From: an uncultured Brevibacterium sp.
GTDB lineage: Bacteria; Actinomycetota; Actinomycetes; Actinomycetales; Brevibacteriaceae
Reading direction: 5' to 3'
Assembly (NCBI GenBank): GCA_902489185.1
Contig: CABTZC010000100.1
Location: 1 to 7,295 of the forward strand
Length of the DNA stretch: 7,295 nt
A model generated the notes under the pieces. It was not told the DNA's origin and made no database searches. It saw only the letters and a program-made list of their open reading frames with translations. The translations under genes were made by a program, and so were the position numbers. Shown here piece by piece: positions 1-6,652 of this stretch. Within the stretch, counting starts at the first letter, position 1; the number at the start of each line of letters is the position of its first letter.

Positions 1-1
1 C

Positions 2-442
2 GACGGTTTGGTGAAGTCGCTTGGGGTTTCCAATTTCCGTGAAAGTGACCTCTACGAACTGGCAAAGAACAGCTCTGTTCGCCCGGTGGTCAACCAAATC
101 GAGCTTCACCCCACGTTCACACAGGTTGAGCTGAGTGCAGACAACGCACGCTACGGCGCGGTGACCCAAGCGTGGTCGCCGCTGGGTCGGGCTCACGACC
201 TTGAGAACCCCACGGTTGCACAGATCGCTGAACGTATCGGTCGCACCCCAGCACAGGTGGTGCTTCGCTGGCACCTGCAGGCTGGCCGGATCGTCTTCCC
301 TAAATCTGCGACGGAAAGCCGCATCCGCGAGAACTTCCAGGTGTTCGACTTCGCACTGTCAGACGGCGACATGGCCGCCATCAACGGGCTCAACGCTGAC
401 AACCGAATCGGCCCTCACCCCATGGACTTGGGTGCTGAGTGA
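2..442 (+). CDS. Aldo/keto reductase, C-terminal part (gene cut by window start)
   Basis: NAD(P)H-dependent carbonyl reductase of the AKR superfamily, cytosolic (beta/alpha)8 barrel. The window opens inside the gene, so the catalytic Asp-Tyr-Lys-His residues lie upstream and cannot be checked. About 146 codons remain. In order they show the GVSNF strand motif, VNQIELHP, AWSPLGR, and RTPAQVVLRWHLQ. Near the end comes PKSATESRIRENFQVFDF, which carries the Lys-Ser...Arg cofactor-phosphate-binding residues typical of NADPH-using members. The tail (LSDGDMAAINGLNADNRIGPHP) resembles the AKR5 group that includes 2,5-diketo-D-gluconate reductases, which are about 275 residues long, so roughly half is visible. 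The real substrate cannot be deduced. The stop codon TGA at 440-442 runs straight into the next small gene, so the two are probably co-transcribed. The family call is firm; the subfamily is an inference. Confidence 0.93.
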   Translation, partial: DGLVKSLGVSNFRESDLYELAKNSSVRPVVNQIELHPTFTQVELSADNARYGAVTQAWSPLGRAHDLENPTVAQIAERIGRTPAQVVLRWHLQAGRIVFPKSATESRIRENFQVFDFALSDGDMAAINGLNADNRIGPHPMDLGAE

Positions 443-444
443 CC

Positions 445-774
445 ATGTCAGAGGATTCATCCGAAAAGCTTGACGCACACGAAACCGACCCCCACAACCC
501 TCTAGGAATTGCAGCGTTTGTTGCGTCGCTGTCCTGCCTGATTGGGTTCGCTTTCATTGGGCCGATTGCGGGAATCATTATGGGTGGCATGGCGCGCAAA
601 CGTTCGCGCCAAGATGGTTTTTCCGATAACAAGTTTGGGCGTTGGGGCGTGGCCTGGGGAATTATTTTCCTTATTGTGAACGTGGTAGTCACAGCGGTGA
701 TCGTGGGAATCCTGATCGTGTCGTTTGTGCAAGACCCGTACGGGGCTCCCGGCCCCAGCGCTCCAGACAAGTAA
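445..774 (+). CDS. Small two-helix membrane protein, DUF4190-like
   Basis: A 109-residue protein of unknown function. After an acidic, hydrophilic N-terminus (residues 1-18), NPLGIAAF opens a first hydrophobic segment at about 20-47. A short basic loop (ARKRSRQDGF, about 50-59) follows, then a second long hydrophobic segment at about 68-95 and a Pro/Gly-rich tail. The NPLGIAAFV opening, a Gly-rich first helix ending near a basic loop, and a GRWGVAWGII re-entry into the second helix are the pattern of DUF4190 proteins, which are common in Actinobacteria and functionally undefined. The chosen start is ATG at 445, two bases after the upstream stop. A GTG at 439, overlapping that stop as GTGA, would add two residues. 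Neither has a good Shine-Dalgarno, so translation is probably coupled to the reductase. It ends convergently with the next gene, 32 bases away. Confidence 0.8.
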   Translation: MSEDSSEKLDAHETDPHNPLGIAAFVASLSCLIGFAFIGPIAGIIMGGMARKRSRQDGFSDNKFGRWGVAWGIIFLIVNVVVTAVIVGILIVSFVQDPYGAPGPSAPDK

Positions 775-806
775 CCAGCTTCAGCTCCCGGGCCCAGCTG
801 CCCGCG

Positions 807-1268
807 TTACATGACGGTGGCAGCCACGGTGCCGGCGACCTCGGCGATGGCGTCCGTGTGCGACTCCTCAACTTCACCGGTAAACGTCACGGGCTGCGCA
901 ACCAACTTCCACCCCAAACCAGTGGTGATCGCTTCCATGGCGCGTTCAGCACCCGTGGTGTCAAAACCACCGTGGATGAAGTAGCTGAACGGGCGTCCCG
1001 AGGTGGGCTCCCGGACATCGTTGTACGTCGTGTCGAAGAAGTGCTTGAGTGCCCCGGAAATGTAGCCGAAGTTCGCGGTGGTGCCCAGAATGTAGGCGTC
1101 GGCGGACAGGACGTCCTGCACTGTGGCCTCAAGTGCTGGTTTCTCAACGAGCGTGACGCCGTCGAGTTCGGGTAGCGTGAAGACATCGCGCACCGCTTGA
1201 GCGAGCTGCTCCACACGCGGACTGGGCGAATGGTGGACGAACAACACAGTTGGTGTAGTGCTAGGCAT
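807..1268 (-). CDS. Flavodoxin-fold / NAD(P)H-dependent FMN reductase-like protein
   Basis: A 153-residue single-domain protein, probably a cytosolic FMN-binding oxidoreductase or electron carrier. The first strand TVLFVHH (7-13) leads into a Ser/Pro/Arg phosphate loop, SPSPRVEQLA (14-23), where the FMN phosphate would sit. The hallmark GTTANFGYISGALKHFFD (62-79) matches the flavin-contacting loop of flavodoxin-family/NADPH-FMN reductases (typically GTPxNxGxxSGxLKxFxD). A later strand with HGGFD (99-103) fits the third flavin loop. Length is normal for the flavodoxin-like group. The electron donor and acceptor cannot be deduced. The start is ATG at 1268. Longer in-frame starts up to 1376 would run through the divergent intergenic region and into the sirtuin coding sequence. 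No Shine-Dalgarno precedes the ATG, but a TACCGT box lies six bases upstream, suggesting a leaderless mRNA. The gene is divergent from the sirtuin and convergent with the DUF4190 gene. Confidence 0.87.
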   Translation of the reverse strand: MPSTTPTVLFVHHSPSPRVEQLAQAVRDVFTLPELDGVTLVEKPALEATVQDVLSADAYILGTTANFGYISGALKHFFDTTYNDVREPTSGRPFSYFIHGGFDTTGAERAMEAITTGLGWKLVAQPVTFTGEVEESHTDAIAEVAGTVAATVM

Positions 1269-1274
1269 AGTGCC

Positions 1275-1280
1275 ACGGTA
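1275..1280 (-). promoter_or_regulatory. Putative -10 box (TACCGT) of the flavodoxin-like gene, leaderless arrangement
   Basis: On the minus strand TACCGT fits the actinobacterial -10 pattern TANNNT. It is followed by six bases and then the ATG at 1268, so transcription would start at or next to the A of the start codon. The lack of a Shine-Dalgarno there agrees with this. No good -35 is seen at 16-18 bases. A CTGACA (plus-strand 1290-1295) is only nine bases away. Confidence 0.4.
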
Positions 1281-1284
1281 CAAC
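1279..1284 (+). promoter_or_regulatory. Possible -10 box (TACAAC) for the sirtuin gene
   Basis: TACAAC lies about 36 bases before the sirtuin ATG, which would give a leader of roughly 30 bases containing the Shine-Dalgarno. It overlaps the opposite-strand TACCGT box through the shared palindrome GTAC (1278-1281). The final base departs from the consensus T and no -35 is recognisable, so the call is weak. Confidence 0.22.
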
Positions 1285-1310
1285 GGACGTGTCAGACGTG
1301 CGCACGCGAC

Positions 1311-1315
1311 AGGAG
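1311..1315 (+). promoter_or_regulatory. Ribosome binding site fixing the sirtuin start
   Basis: AGGAG sits five bases before the ATG at 1321. It selects this start over the in-frame ATG at 1258, which would add 21 residues of non-family sequence (rich in Arg and Gly) and would overlap the divergent flavodoxin-like gene. Confidence 0.75.
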
Positions 1316-1320
1316 AACAC

Positions 1321-2175
1321 ATGGCCCGAATCAAAGACCCGCTAGCCGGGCTCACCAGGCCAAACCCTAGCCACACGGATGAACAGATCGCAGCTGTTTT
1401 GCATTCGATGCCAGCAAAAGACTGGGTGGTCCTGACCGGTGCGGGGGTGTCTACGGATTCCGGCCTGCCTGACTATCGTGGCCCCAACTCTCCCCGCCGC
1501 ACTCCCATGACAATCCAAGCCTTTCGCGCCTCGGCTAGTAACCGCCGCCACTACTGGGCCAGGTCGTTCTTAGGCTGGGACAAGATCCTGAACGCGCGCC
1601 CCGGGCCGGCACACCACGAACTCGCGCGCATTGCTCCCGGCGGGATCATCACGCAGAACGTGGACGGCTTACACCAGGCTGCCGGCAGTGAAGGGGTGAT
1701 TGACCTGCACGGACGTCTGGACCGGGTGATCTGCCTGCGGTGCGAAAACCTGTTCGACCGACAGTGGGTCCAAGACGAACTGCAGGCCCTCAACCCGGAC
1801 TTCGCGCGCCAGCTGGGCGTAACGGCTGAAATGCTCGAAACGGCACCCGACGGCGACGTGGCCGTCAACGACACACAAGGATTCGTCGTCCTGCCGTGTC
1901 CCGTGTGTGGCGGCGATCTCAAACCTGACGTGGTGTTCTTTGGGGATTCTGTTCCTGCGGAACGTAACCGGCAGGCTCACGCTCTGGCCGGCCGAGGTCG
2001 CGGCCTGGTTGTACTGGGGAGTTCTCTTGCGGTGTTGTCGGGGCTGCGGTTCGTGAAGAACGCGTTTAAAGAGGGCAAACCCGTTGTGGTTGTCACCGAC
2101 GGTCCCACGCGTGGCGACGAGCTGGTGACGTATCGGTCAGTTTCGCGGGTGAAGGACTTCCTCCCGCTGTGGTAA
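1321..2175 (+). CDS. NAD-dependent protein deacylase, Sir2 family, class II (SIRT4-like)
   Basis: A 284-residue sirtuin that would remove acyl groups from protein lysines, consuming NAD+ and releasing nicotinamide and O-acyl-ADP-ribose in the cytosol. All core motifs are present: GAGVSTDSGLPDYRG (40-54) of the NAD site, TQNVDGLHQAAGS (111-123), catalytic His130 in DLHGR, two Cys pairs for structural zinc (C138/C141 and C193/C196), PDVVFFGDSVP (202-212), and the late NAD-binding LGSSLAV (232-238). GLPDYRG together with PDVVFFGDSVP points to class II (SIRT4-like) rather than CobB-type class III. The acyl preference is unknown. The 51 residues between the Cys pairs (142-192) hold an acidic/Ala-rich insert (about 151-185). 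Length is normal for class II. The start at 1321 is set by AGGAG at 1311-1315. The next gene follows after 17 bases. Confidence 0.95.
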   Translation: MARIKDPLAGLTRPNPSHTDEQIAAVLHSMPAKDWVVLTGAGVSTDSGLPDYRGPNSPRRTPMTIQAFRASASNRRHYWARSFLGWDKILNARPGPAHHELARIAPGGIITQNVDGLHQAAGSEGVIDLHGRLDRVICLRCENLFDRQWVQDELQALNPDFARQLGVTAEMLETAPDGDVAVNDTQGFVVLPCPVCGGDLKPDVVFFGDSVPAERNRQAHALAGRGRGLVVLGSSLAVLSGLRFVKNAFKEGKPVVVVTDGPTRGDELVTYRSVSRVKDFLPLW

Positions 2176-2180
2176 GGCTC

Positions 2181-2186
2181 TAGGCT
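2181..2186 (+). promoter_or_regulatory. Putative -10 box (TAGGCT) of the TIGR03085 gene, leaderless arrangement
   Basis: TAGGCT fits TANNNT and is followed by TGAAGC and the ATG at 2193, six bases later. This spacing puts the transcription start on the start codon. It lies within the 17-base gap after the sirtuin, so this gene may have its own promoter as well as read-through. No clear -35 is seen (TTCCTC at 2158-2163 is the best-placed hexamer and is poor). Confidence 0.5.
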
Positions 2187-2192
2187 TGAAGC

Positions 2193-2801
2193 ATGACGAA
2201 CTTTGCTCGCGCAGAACGCCTGTCAGTCGCCGCTCTACTTCGTGAAATTGGCCCTGATGCCCCCACCCTGTGCGAAGGGTGGACGACCTTGGATCTTGCG
2301 GTTCACTTGGTGATCCGCGACCGTTACCCCGGAGCGTTGCCGGCCAACGCCAGCGACAAAGCGGGCAAAGTTGAGTTCTTTGCCAAGCGCACGGCTGCAC
2401 GCGAAGCAGAGCTGAAGGCCCTCCCGTGGGACAAACTGGTGGGCATGGTTGCCGCCGGGCCGGGCGTGCTTTCGCCTATGGGGTGGACCCCGGTGGATGT
2501 GCTGACCAACACCGGTGAGTTTTACGTTCACCACGAGGATATTCGCCGCGCCCGTAAAGGTTGGGAACCACGCAACATTCTTCCCGAACTGGAAGCTCAG
2601 CTGTGGAACGTGTGCAAACCGCTGGCGCACTCACCTAGCATGCGCAGCGAGGGCCCGCTGATTGTGCGCGCGCCCGGGCACGGTGAGCTTCACGTGGGAA
2701 ATACCGAGGAAGGTGCAGCGGTGTTGGAAGGCAAACCGTCGGAACTGGTGATGTACCTGTTCGGACGCAAGGACCATGCGCAGGTTTCGTTGCGCGCATA
2801 G
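2193..2801 (+). CDS. TIGR03085-type putative metal-binding protein (DinB / mycothiol maleylpyruvate isomerase-like fold)
   Basis: A 202-residue cytosolic protein. The N-terminal half looks like the four-helix DinB/MDMPI fold: FARAERLSVAALLREIGPDA, then PTLCEGWTTLDLAVHLVIRD (about 24-43). This carries the typical CxGW followed by the first metal-ligand His (H38). TNTGEFYVHHEDIRRA (105-120) follows, with Glu109 and His113 spaced ExxxH. In the mycothiol-dependent maleylpyruvate isomerase of Corynebacterium the metal ligands are a His plus an ExxxH pair, so H38/E109/H113 are the likely site here. The Gly/Glu-rich C-terminal part (about 155-202) matches the small second domain of that family. The true reaction is unknown; use of mycothiol is an inference. 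The start ATG has no Shine-Dalgarno but a well-spaced TAGGCT box. The gene converges on the 86-residue membrane protein with a 15-base gap. Confidence 0.85.
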   Translation: MTNFARAERLSVAALLREIGPDAPTLCEGWTTLDLAVHLVIRDRYPGALPANASDKAGKVEFFAKRTAAREAELKALPWDKLVGMVAAGPGVLSPMGWTPVDVLTNTGEFYVHHEDIRRARKGWEPRNILPELEAQLWNVCKPLAHSPSMRSEGPLIVRAPGHGELHVGNTEEGAAVLEGKPSELVMYLFGRKDHAQVSLRA

Positions 2802-2816
2802 GTGCGTGGGCGGGAA

Positions 2817-3077
2817 TTAGTCCGAGGTGCCTGGTGTGTGTGGTTTCCCACTGGTTCCGTTGGTGTTGGGTGGGAAGTCAGCGCGCGGGTCGTTGGGTAG
2901 CAGGTGTTCAGAACCTTCCTGTTGTCGGCGCATCTCCTCTTCGCGCTTGACCATTTTTGCGCCGATGTAGGAGTCTGGTCGGTTCATGGTGCGGTGAATG
3001 AGGTACCAGCCGCCAAAAAATGCCACCGCGAAGCAGGCGGCCACAATGACGACTGCAAGCATTTGGGGCTCGTCCAC
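2817..3077 (-). CDS. Small single-pass membrane protein, function unknown
   Basis: An 86-residue protein I do not recognise. A five-residue acidic N-terminus is followed by one hydrophobic helix (about residues 7-27, with an FFGGWYL end). A basic stretch then begins (HRTMNRPDSYIGAKMVKREE, 28-47), continues as a charged Glu/Arg/Gln segment (to about 58), and ends in a Pro/Gly/Thr/Asn-rich tail that is probably disordered. The charge pattern suggests the N-terminus outside and the tail in the cytoplasm. There is no lipobox or catalytic motif. The start is GTG at 3077, chosen because AAGGAG lies five bases upstream. An ATG five codons later lacks such support. It is divergent from dnaX across 137 bases. 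The helix, strong ribosome site and clean termination just past the neighbouring stop make it a credible gene; any role is unknown. Confidence 0.75.
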   Translation of the reverse strand: MDEPQMLAVVIVAACFAVAFFGGWYLIHRTMNRPDSYIGAKMVKREEEMRRQQEGSEHLLPNDPRADFPPNTNGTSGKPHTPGTSD

Positions 3078-3082
3078 GGTCT

Positions 3083-3088
3083 CTCCTT
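3083..3088 (-). promoter_or_regulatory. Ribosome binding site for the 86-residue membrane protein
   Basis: On the minus strand AAGGAG is five bases before the GTG start at 3077. It is one of the best Shine-Dalgarno sequences in the window and supports both the reality of this small gene and its GTG start. Confidence 0.7.
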
Positions 3089-3137
3089 GGGTGCACGTTC
3101 TTTCAGGCTGTGTGCCCGAGGTGGTTCGCTGATGGAC

Positions 3138-3143
3138 ATCATA
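3138..3143 (-). promoter_or_regulatory. Possible -10 box (TATGAT) for the 86-residue membrane protein gene
   Basis: TATGAT on the minus strand matches TATAAT at five of six bases and would start a transcript with a leader of roughly 55 bases containing the AAGGAG site. No -35 of any quality is found at 16-18 bases, so the call rests on the -10 and position alone. Confidence 0.3.
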
Positions 3144-3201
3144 CGCTCCCTTTTTGCAAGGCGAGAGGGAAGAAGGCCTGCACTGTGTCAGTGGGTGGCA
3201 T

Positions 3202-3207
3202 TAGGGT
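3202..3207 (+). promoter_or_regulatory. Putative -10 box (TAGGGT) of dnaX-recR, leaderless arrangement
   Basis: TAGGGT fits TANNNT and is followed by seven bases and the GTG at 3215, so the transcript would begin at or just before the start codon. The -35 region is poor (CTGCAC at 3178-3183). The AGGG within the same box, eight bases before the GTG, could alternatively act as a Shine-Dalgarno if transcription starts further upstream. Confidence 0.42.
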
Positions 3208-3214
3208 AGTACAT

Positions 3215-5913
3215 GTGTCTACCGCTCTTTACCGTCGCTACAGGCCCGATACGTTCGATGACGTTATCGGCCAAGACCATGTCACCGGTCCGCTGAAGGC
3301 TGCCCTCGACAATGGGAGGGTCAATCACGCGTACCTCTTTTCCGGTCCGCGCGGGTGCGGAAAGACCACCTCGGCCAGAATTCTCGCCAGGTGCCTCAAC
3401 TGTGAACAGGGGCCCACTTCCACCCCGTGCGGGCAGTGTGCGTCGTGTCGCGACCTGGCCACGGGTGGGCCGGGATCGTTGGATGTGGTGGAGATTGACG
3501 CGGCCAGTCACAACGGTGTGGACGATGCGCGTGATCTGCGTGAACGAGCGGTGTATGCGCCTGCACGTGACCGGTTCAAAGTGTTCATTTTGGACGAAGC
3601 TCACATGGTCACGCCACAGGGGTTTAACGCGCTTCTAAAGCTGGTGGAGGAACCGCCTCCGCACGTGAAGTTTGTCTTTGCAACGACTGAGCCGGAGAAG
3701 GTCATTGGAACCATCCGTTCGCGTACCCACCATTACCCGTTCCGGTTGGTGCCACCGGACATTCTCACGTCATATCTGACGGAACTGTGCCAACGCGAAA
3801 ACGTAGCGGTGGGCAAAGGTGTCTTGCCGTTGGTTGTGCGTGCAGGTGGGGGATCGGTCCGTGACACGCTGTCTGTTTTGGACCAGCTCATGGCAGGTGC
3901 GGGGCCCGACGGTTTGGATTACACAACGGCCGTGGCGCTGCTGGGGTACACGCCGGAGTCTCTGCTGGGCGACATTGTCGACGCATTCAGCGCAGGTGAC
4001 GGGGCAGCCGTGTTCCGCGTTGTCGACCGTGTGATCGAGTCGGGGCAGGACCCTCGCCGTTTCGTCGAAGACTTGCTCGAACGATTTAGGGACCTCATTG
4101 TCGTAGGCACGGCACCTAACCAAGCTCGCGCGTTCTTGCCGGAAGCCCCGGACGACCTTCTTGAAAGGCTCATTTCGCAGTCGCAACAGTACGGCGCTGC
4201 TGAACTGTCTCGGGCCGCGGACGTTCTGAACGAAGGTCTGAGTGAAATGTCCGGTGCCACCTCCCCGCGTTTGCAACTGGAACTCATGTGCGCGCGGGTG
4301 CTGCTGCCGTCGGTGGAGTCAACCAGGCGGGCAGTTGTGTCCCGTGTAGAGCGTTTGGAACGTCGGGTGGGCATGTCTCCTACCGGTCGCGCAAGCAATG
4401 TGCCATCGGAGATTCCAGCGCAGGCTGCGGGTAGTCAGACGCCCGAGGCCGTGAAGACTCCCGCGGCTACTCCGTCTCCCGCGGCTACTCCGTCTCCCGC
4501 GGCTCCTCAGGCAGAAGAGCGGGACGATGCGCAGCAGCGGATTCAGCGGGATGAGCAGGGGAGTGCTCAGAAGCAGCTAGCCGACCTCGACTCGATTGCG
4601 GACTTCGCATTTGCTGCTGAAGAACTCGCTACAGCCGATCAACCGGCAGAGCCTCAGCGTCAAAGCGAACCGCGGAGGCAGCCGGAACAACAGCAGAAGC
4701 CGGAGCCGCAGCGGCGGGAAGAACCACCTCGGCGGGAAGAACCGCCGGTACAGCGGCAGCCTGAACCTCCTCGGCAGGAAGAACCGCCGGCGCAGCGGCA
4801 GCCAGAAACACAGAGGCAGCCGGAACCAACGGCGAATGCTGGCAACAACGAAATCGATGCGATCCGCAGAAGCTGGCCGCACATCCTCGATGCGCTCACT
4901 GGAAAGAGCCGGTTGGTGCGCGCGATTCTGTCGGGGAACGCGGTGCCGCAGGCGTTCCGGGATGGCGCGCTCGTGCTGGGATTCAACAACCAGTGGTCGG
5001 TGGCGAGCTTCGATCGTCCTGGAAACAGCGACAAACTCGCACAAGCGATCAACGAGGTGCTGGGAATTCGGGCCAACGTGGTGATCGGTGACGTGGGCGT
5101 CGACACGGACGTTCGCGTGCACCAGTCTGAACCCGCGCAAGGCCAGCCGAGGTCTGGACCACAGAGGCCAGGGCAACCGAAGCACCAACGCCCTACACAA
5201 GAAGAAGTCGACGCGGTGGTGGGGCCCCGAGCCGTTGACCAAGCTCCGGTAGACCGCGAAAAATACTGGAACCTAGACGCTGAATCACCCGTCAACCGCA
5301 ACCGGGAATCCTCCGACTCGCCGGAGGGTGACCATACGGGCGACACAGCTGACAGCCAACCAGCACATGTAGAACCAGAACACGTGGCAGTCCCAGACGC
5401 GGACCGCTCACACAGGGGTTACGCTGAAACTGACACCTCGGCGGGTCAAGGCGCGGTTGAAGTGCCACAGGTCGTAGTCCCACCTCCGGTAGACGAACCT
5501 GAGGAACTCGAAGACTATCTAGGCGCCTACGCCGACCCCAACCTGGGCTACGACGAACCTGGGCGCGCTGCCACAACTGAACCCAAGCGAGAATCCAGCA
5601 ACGAACCATGGATCAGCGAACTACGAGGACGGGTCTCCGGTTCCAGTCCGGAACACGCCACCTCGGAAACGAACTCCGCTACAGCCTCGGCGGCGGGACC
5701 GGTCACCACCTCGGGACTAGAGGGCTCAGAACACACTGGCACGCAAGCAGTAGCTACACCGGCACCCCAAGGCCACACGGATGAAGGACCGGACGGCACT
5801 AACTACGACGACTACGACACCGAAACCGATCCAGAAATCACAGAGGCCCGCGATATCGGGGTGCCCGTATTCTTAAGAGTGATCGGCGGCGAGATCTTGG
5901 AGGAAGTTGACGA

Positions 5914-5917
<4 letters not shown>
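3215..5917 (+). CDS. dnaX: DNA polymerase III subunit gamma/tau
   Basis: A 900-residue clamp-loader ATPase that, with delta and delta', loads the sliding clamp; the tau form also tethers the polymerase. The AAA+ region has Walker A GPRGCGKT (44-51), a zinc-binding set C63/C72/C75/C78, Walker B with DEAH (127-130), sensor 1 ATTEPEKV (156-163), SRT (169-171) in place of the SRC arginine-finger motif, and a GGSVRDTLS sensor-2 region (about 210). The oligomerisation domain ends near 385 with VERLERRVG. Then come a Pro/Ala and Pro/Glu/Gln/Arg linker (about 390-545), a tau-type domain (about 546-630: AIRRSWPHIL, LVLGFNNQWSV), a long acidic disordered tail, and a terminal GVPVFLRVIGGEILEE motif. It is much longer than E. 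coli tau (643). GTG at 3215 is chosen because VSTALYRRYRP is the conserved N-terminus; an upstream GTG at 3110 adds non-family residues. The stop overlaps the recR start (ATGA). No A AAA AAG frameshift site is seen, so only a tau-like product is expected. Confidence 0.97.
4460..4504 (+). repeat. 18-base tandem repeat within dnaX, 2.5 copies
   Basis: The unit CCCGCGGCTACTCCGTCT occurs exactly at 4460-4477 and 4478-4495, followed by a nine-base partial copy at 4496-4504. It is in frame and encodes PAATPS twice and then PAA (residues about 416-430) in the flexible linker after the oligomerisation domain. Identical DNA copies indicate recent slippage; copy number changes would keep the frame. Confidence 0.9.
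4727..4807 (+). repeat. Imperfect 42-base tandem repeat within dnaX (PPRxEEPPxQRQPE)
   Basis: A 39-base block beginning CCTCGGC at 4727-4765 recurs at 4769-4807 with a few substitutions, giving a 42-base period. Both copies encode the same peptide pattern, PRREEPPVQRQPE and PRQEEPPAQRQPE, inside a longer Pro/Glu/Gln/Arg stretch (about 4669-4835, residues 486-541). Shorter related units flank it (QRREEPPRREEPP before, TQRQPEP after), so the tract grew by repeated duplication. It lies immediately before the tau-type domain. Confidence 0.85.
5899..5904 (+). promoter_or_regulatory. Ribosome binding site of recR inside the end of dnaX
   Basis: GGAGGA lies nine bases before the recR ATG at 5914. 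It is the strongest Shine-Dalgarno in the window and sits in the last codons of dnaX, so recR can be translated independently as well as by coupling through the ATGA overlap. Confidence 0.7.
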
Positions 5918-6528
<611 letters not shown>

Positions 6529-6561
6529 CCCGTCGGTCACCTCGGGCCACGTAACAAATCT

Positions 6562-6576
6562 CACGTGTGACATGTC
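6562..6576. promoter_or_regulatory. Adjacent palindromes upstream of lysC, possible operator
   Basis: CACGTG (6562-6567) and GACATGTC (6569-6576) are perfect palindromes separated by one base. They sit about 25-40 bases upstream of the TACAAT box of lysC, where an activator or repressor could bind. Short palindromes arise by chance in GC-rich DNA and I recognise no regulator's consensus, so this is only a candidate. Confidence 0.22.
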
Positions 6577-6601
6577 CGCCCCCGGCATGAACGCGTTCCT
6601 C

Positions 6602-6607
6602 TACAAT
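6602..6607 (+). promoter_or_regulatory. Putative -10 box (TACAAT) of lysC
   Basis: TACAAT matches the -10 consensus at five of six bases and lies in the 124-base gap between recR and lysC, which would give a leader of about 40 bases. No -35 is seen at 16-19 bases; GTGACA at 6567-6572 is 29 bases away, too far. It suggests lysC is transcribed separately from dnaX-recR. The leader is too short for a lysine riboswitch. Confidence 0.45.
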
Positions 6608-6652
6608 GGAGCCATTGCGCAAGCGCCGTCCAATTACACAGAAAGAACAAGT

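Noticed and set aside
742..756. Hairpin GGGGC-TCCCG-GCCCC as a terminator between the convergent genes
   Set aside because: The stem is only five base pairs, it lies inside the last codons of the DUF4190 gene, and no T-run follows on either strand.
642..1175. 177-codon plus-strand reading frame
   Set aside because: It overlaps the end of the DUF4190 gene and lies antisense to the flavodoxin-like gene, whose motifs are clear. Its product is Gly/Arg/Val-rich without family features.
1321..2175. Sir2 gene as part of an antiphage system
   Set aside because: It is a single-domain, zinc-containing class II sirtuin of normal length with no fused or neighbouring Argonaute, HerA, or SMC-type partner. 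An ordinary deacylase fits better.
3110..3214. Upstream GTG start giving a 935-residue DnaX
   Set aside because: The extra 35 residues contain no conserved sequence, and the family N-terminus (STALYRRYRP) begins right after the GTG at 3215, which has a well-placed TAGGGT box.
3078..3214. A tRNA-Ser or 4.5S SRP RNA upstream of dnaX, as found near dnaX in some bacteria
   Set aside because: GGTTCG at 3123-3128 recalls a T-loop, but no acceptor stem, CCA-side pairing or anticodon arm can be built. The conserved SRP RNA apical-loop bases are absent.
4669..4835. Repeats in dnaX as a CRISPR-like array
   Set aside because: The repeats are in frame, contiguous, imperfect and code for a Pro/Glu/Gln/Arg linker. 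There are no unique spacers and no cas genes.
5252..5270. A5 run in dnaX as a possible programmed frameshift site for a gamma form
   Set aside because: The frame reads GAA AAA TAC, which is not a X XXY YYZ slippery heptamer. It lies after the tau-type domain, so a shift would not produce a gamma-like protein.
4577..5346. Two long minus-strand reading frames (221 and 228 codons) opposite the dnaX linker
   Set aside because: Their products are Arg/Leu/Phe- or Ser/Gly/Cys-rich low-complexity strings, the mirror of the Pro/Glu/Gln/Arg repeats. Sense-strand DnaX is certain here, and no ribosome site or domain supports the antisense frames.
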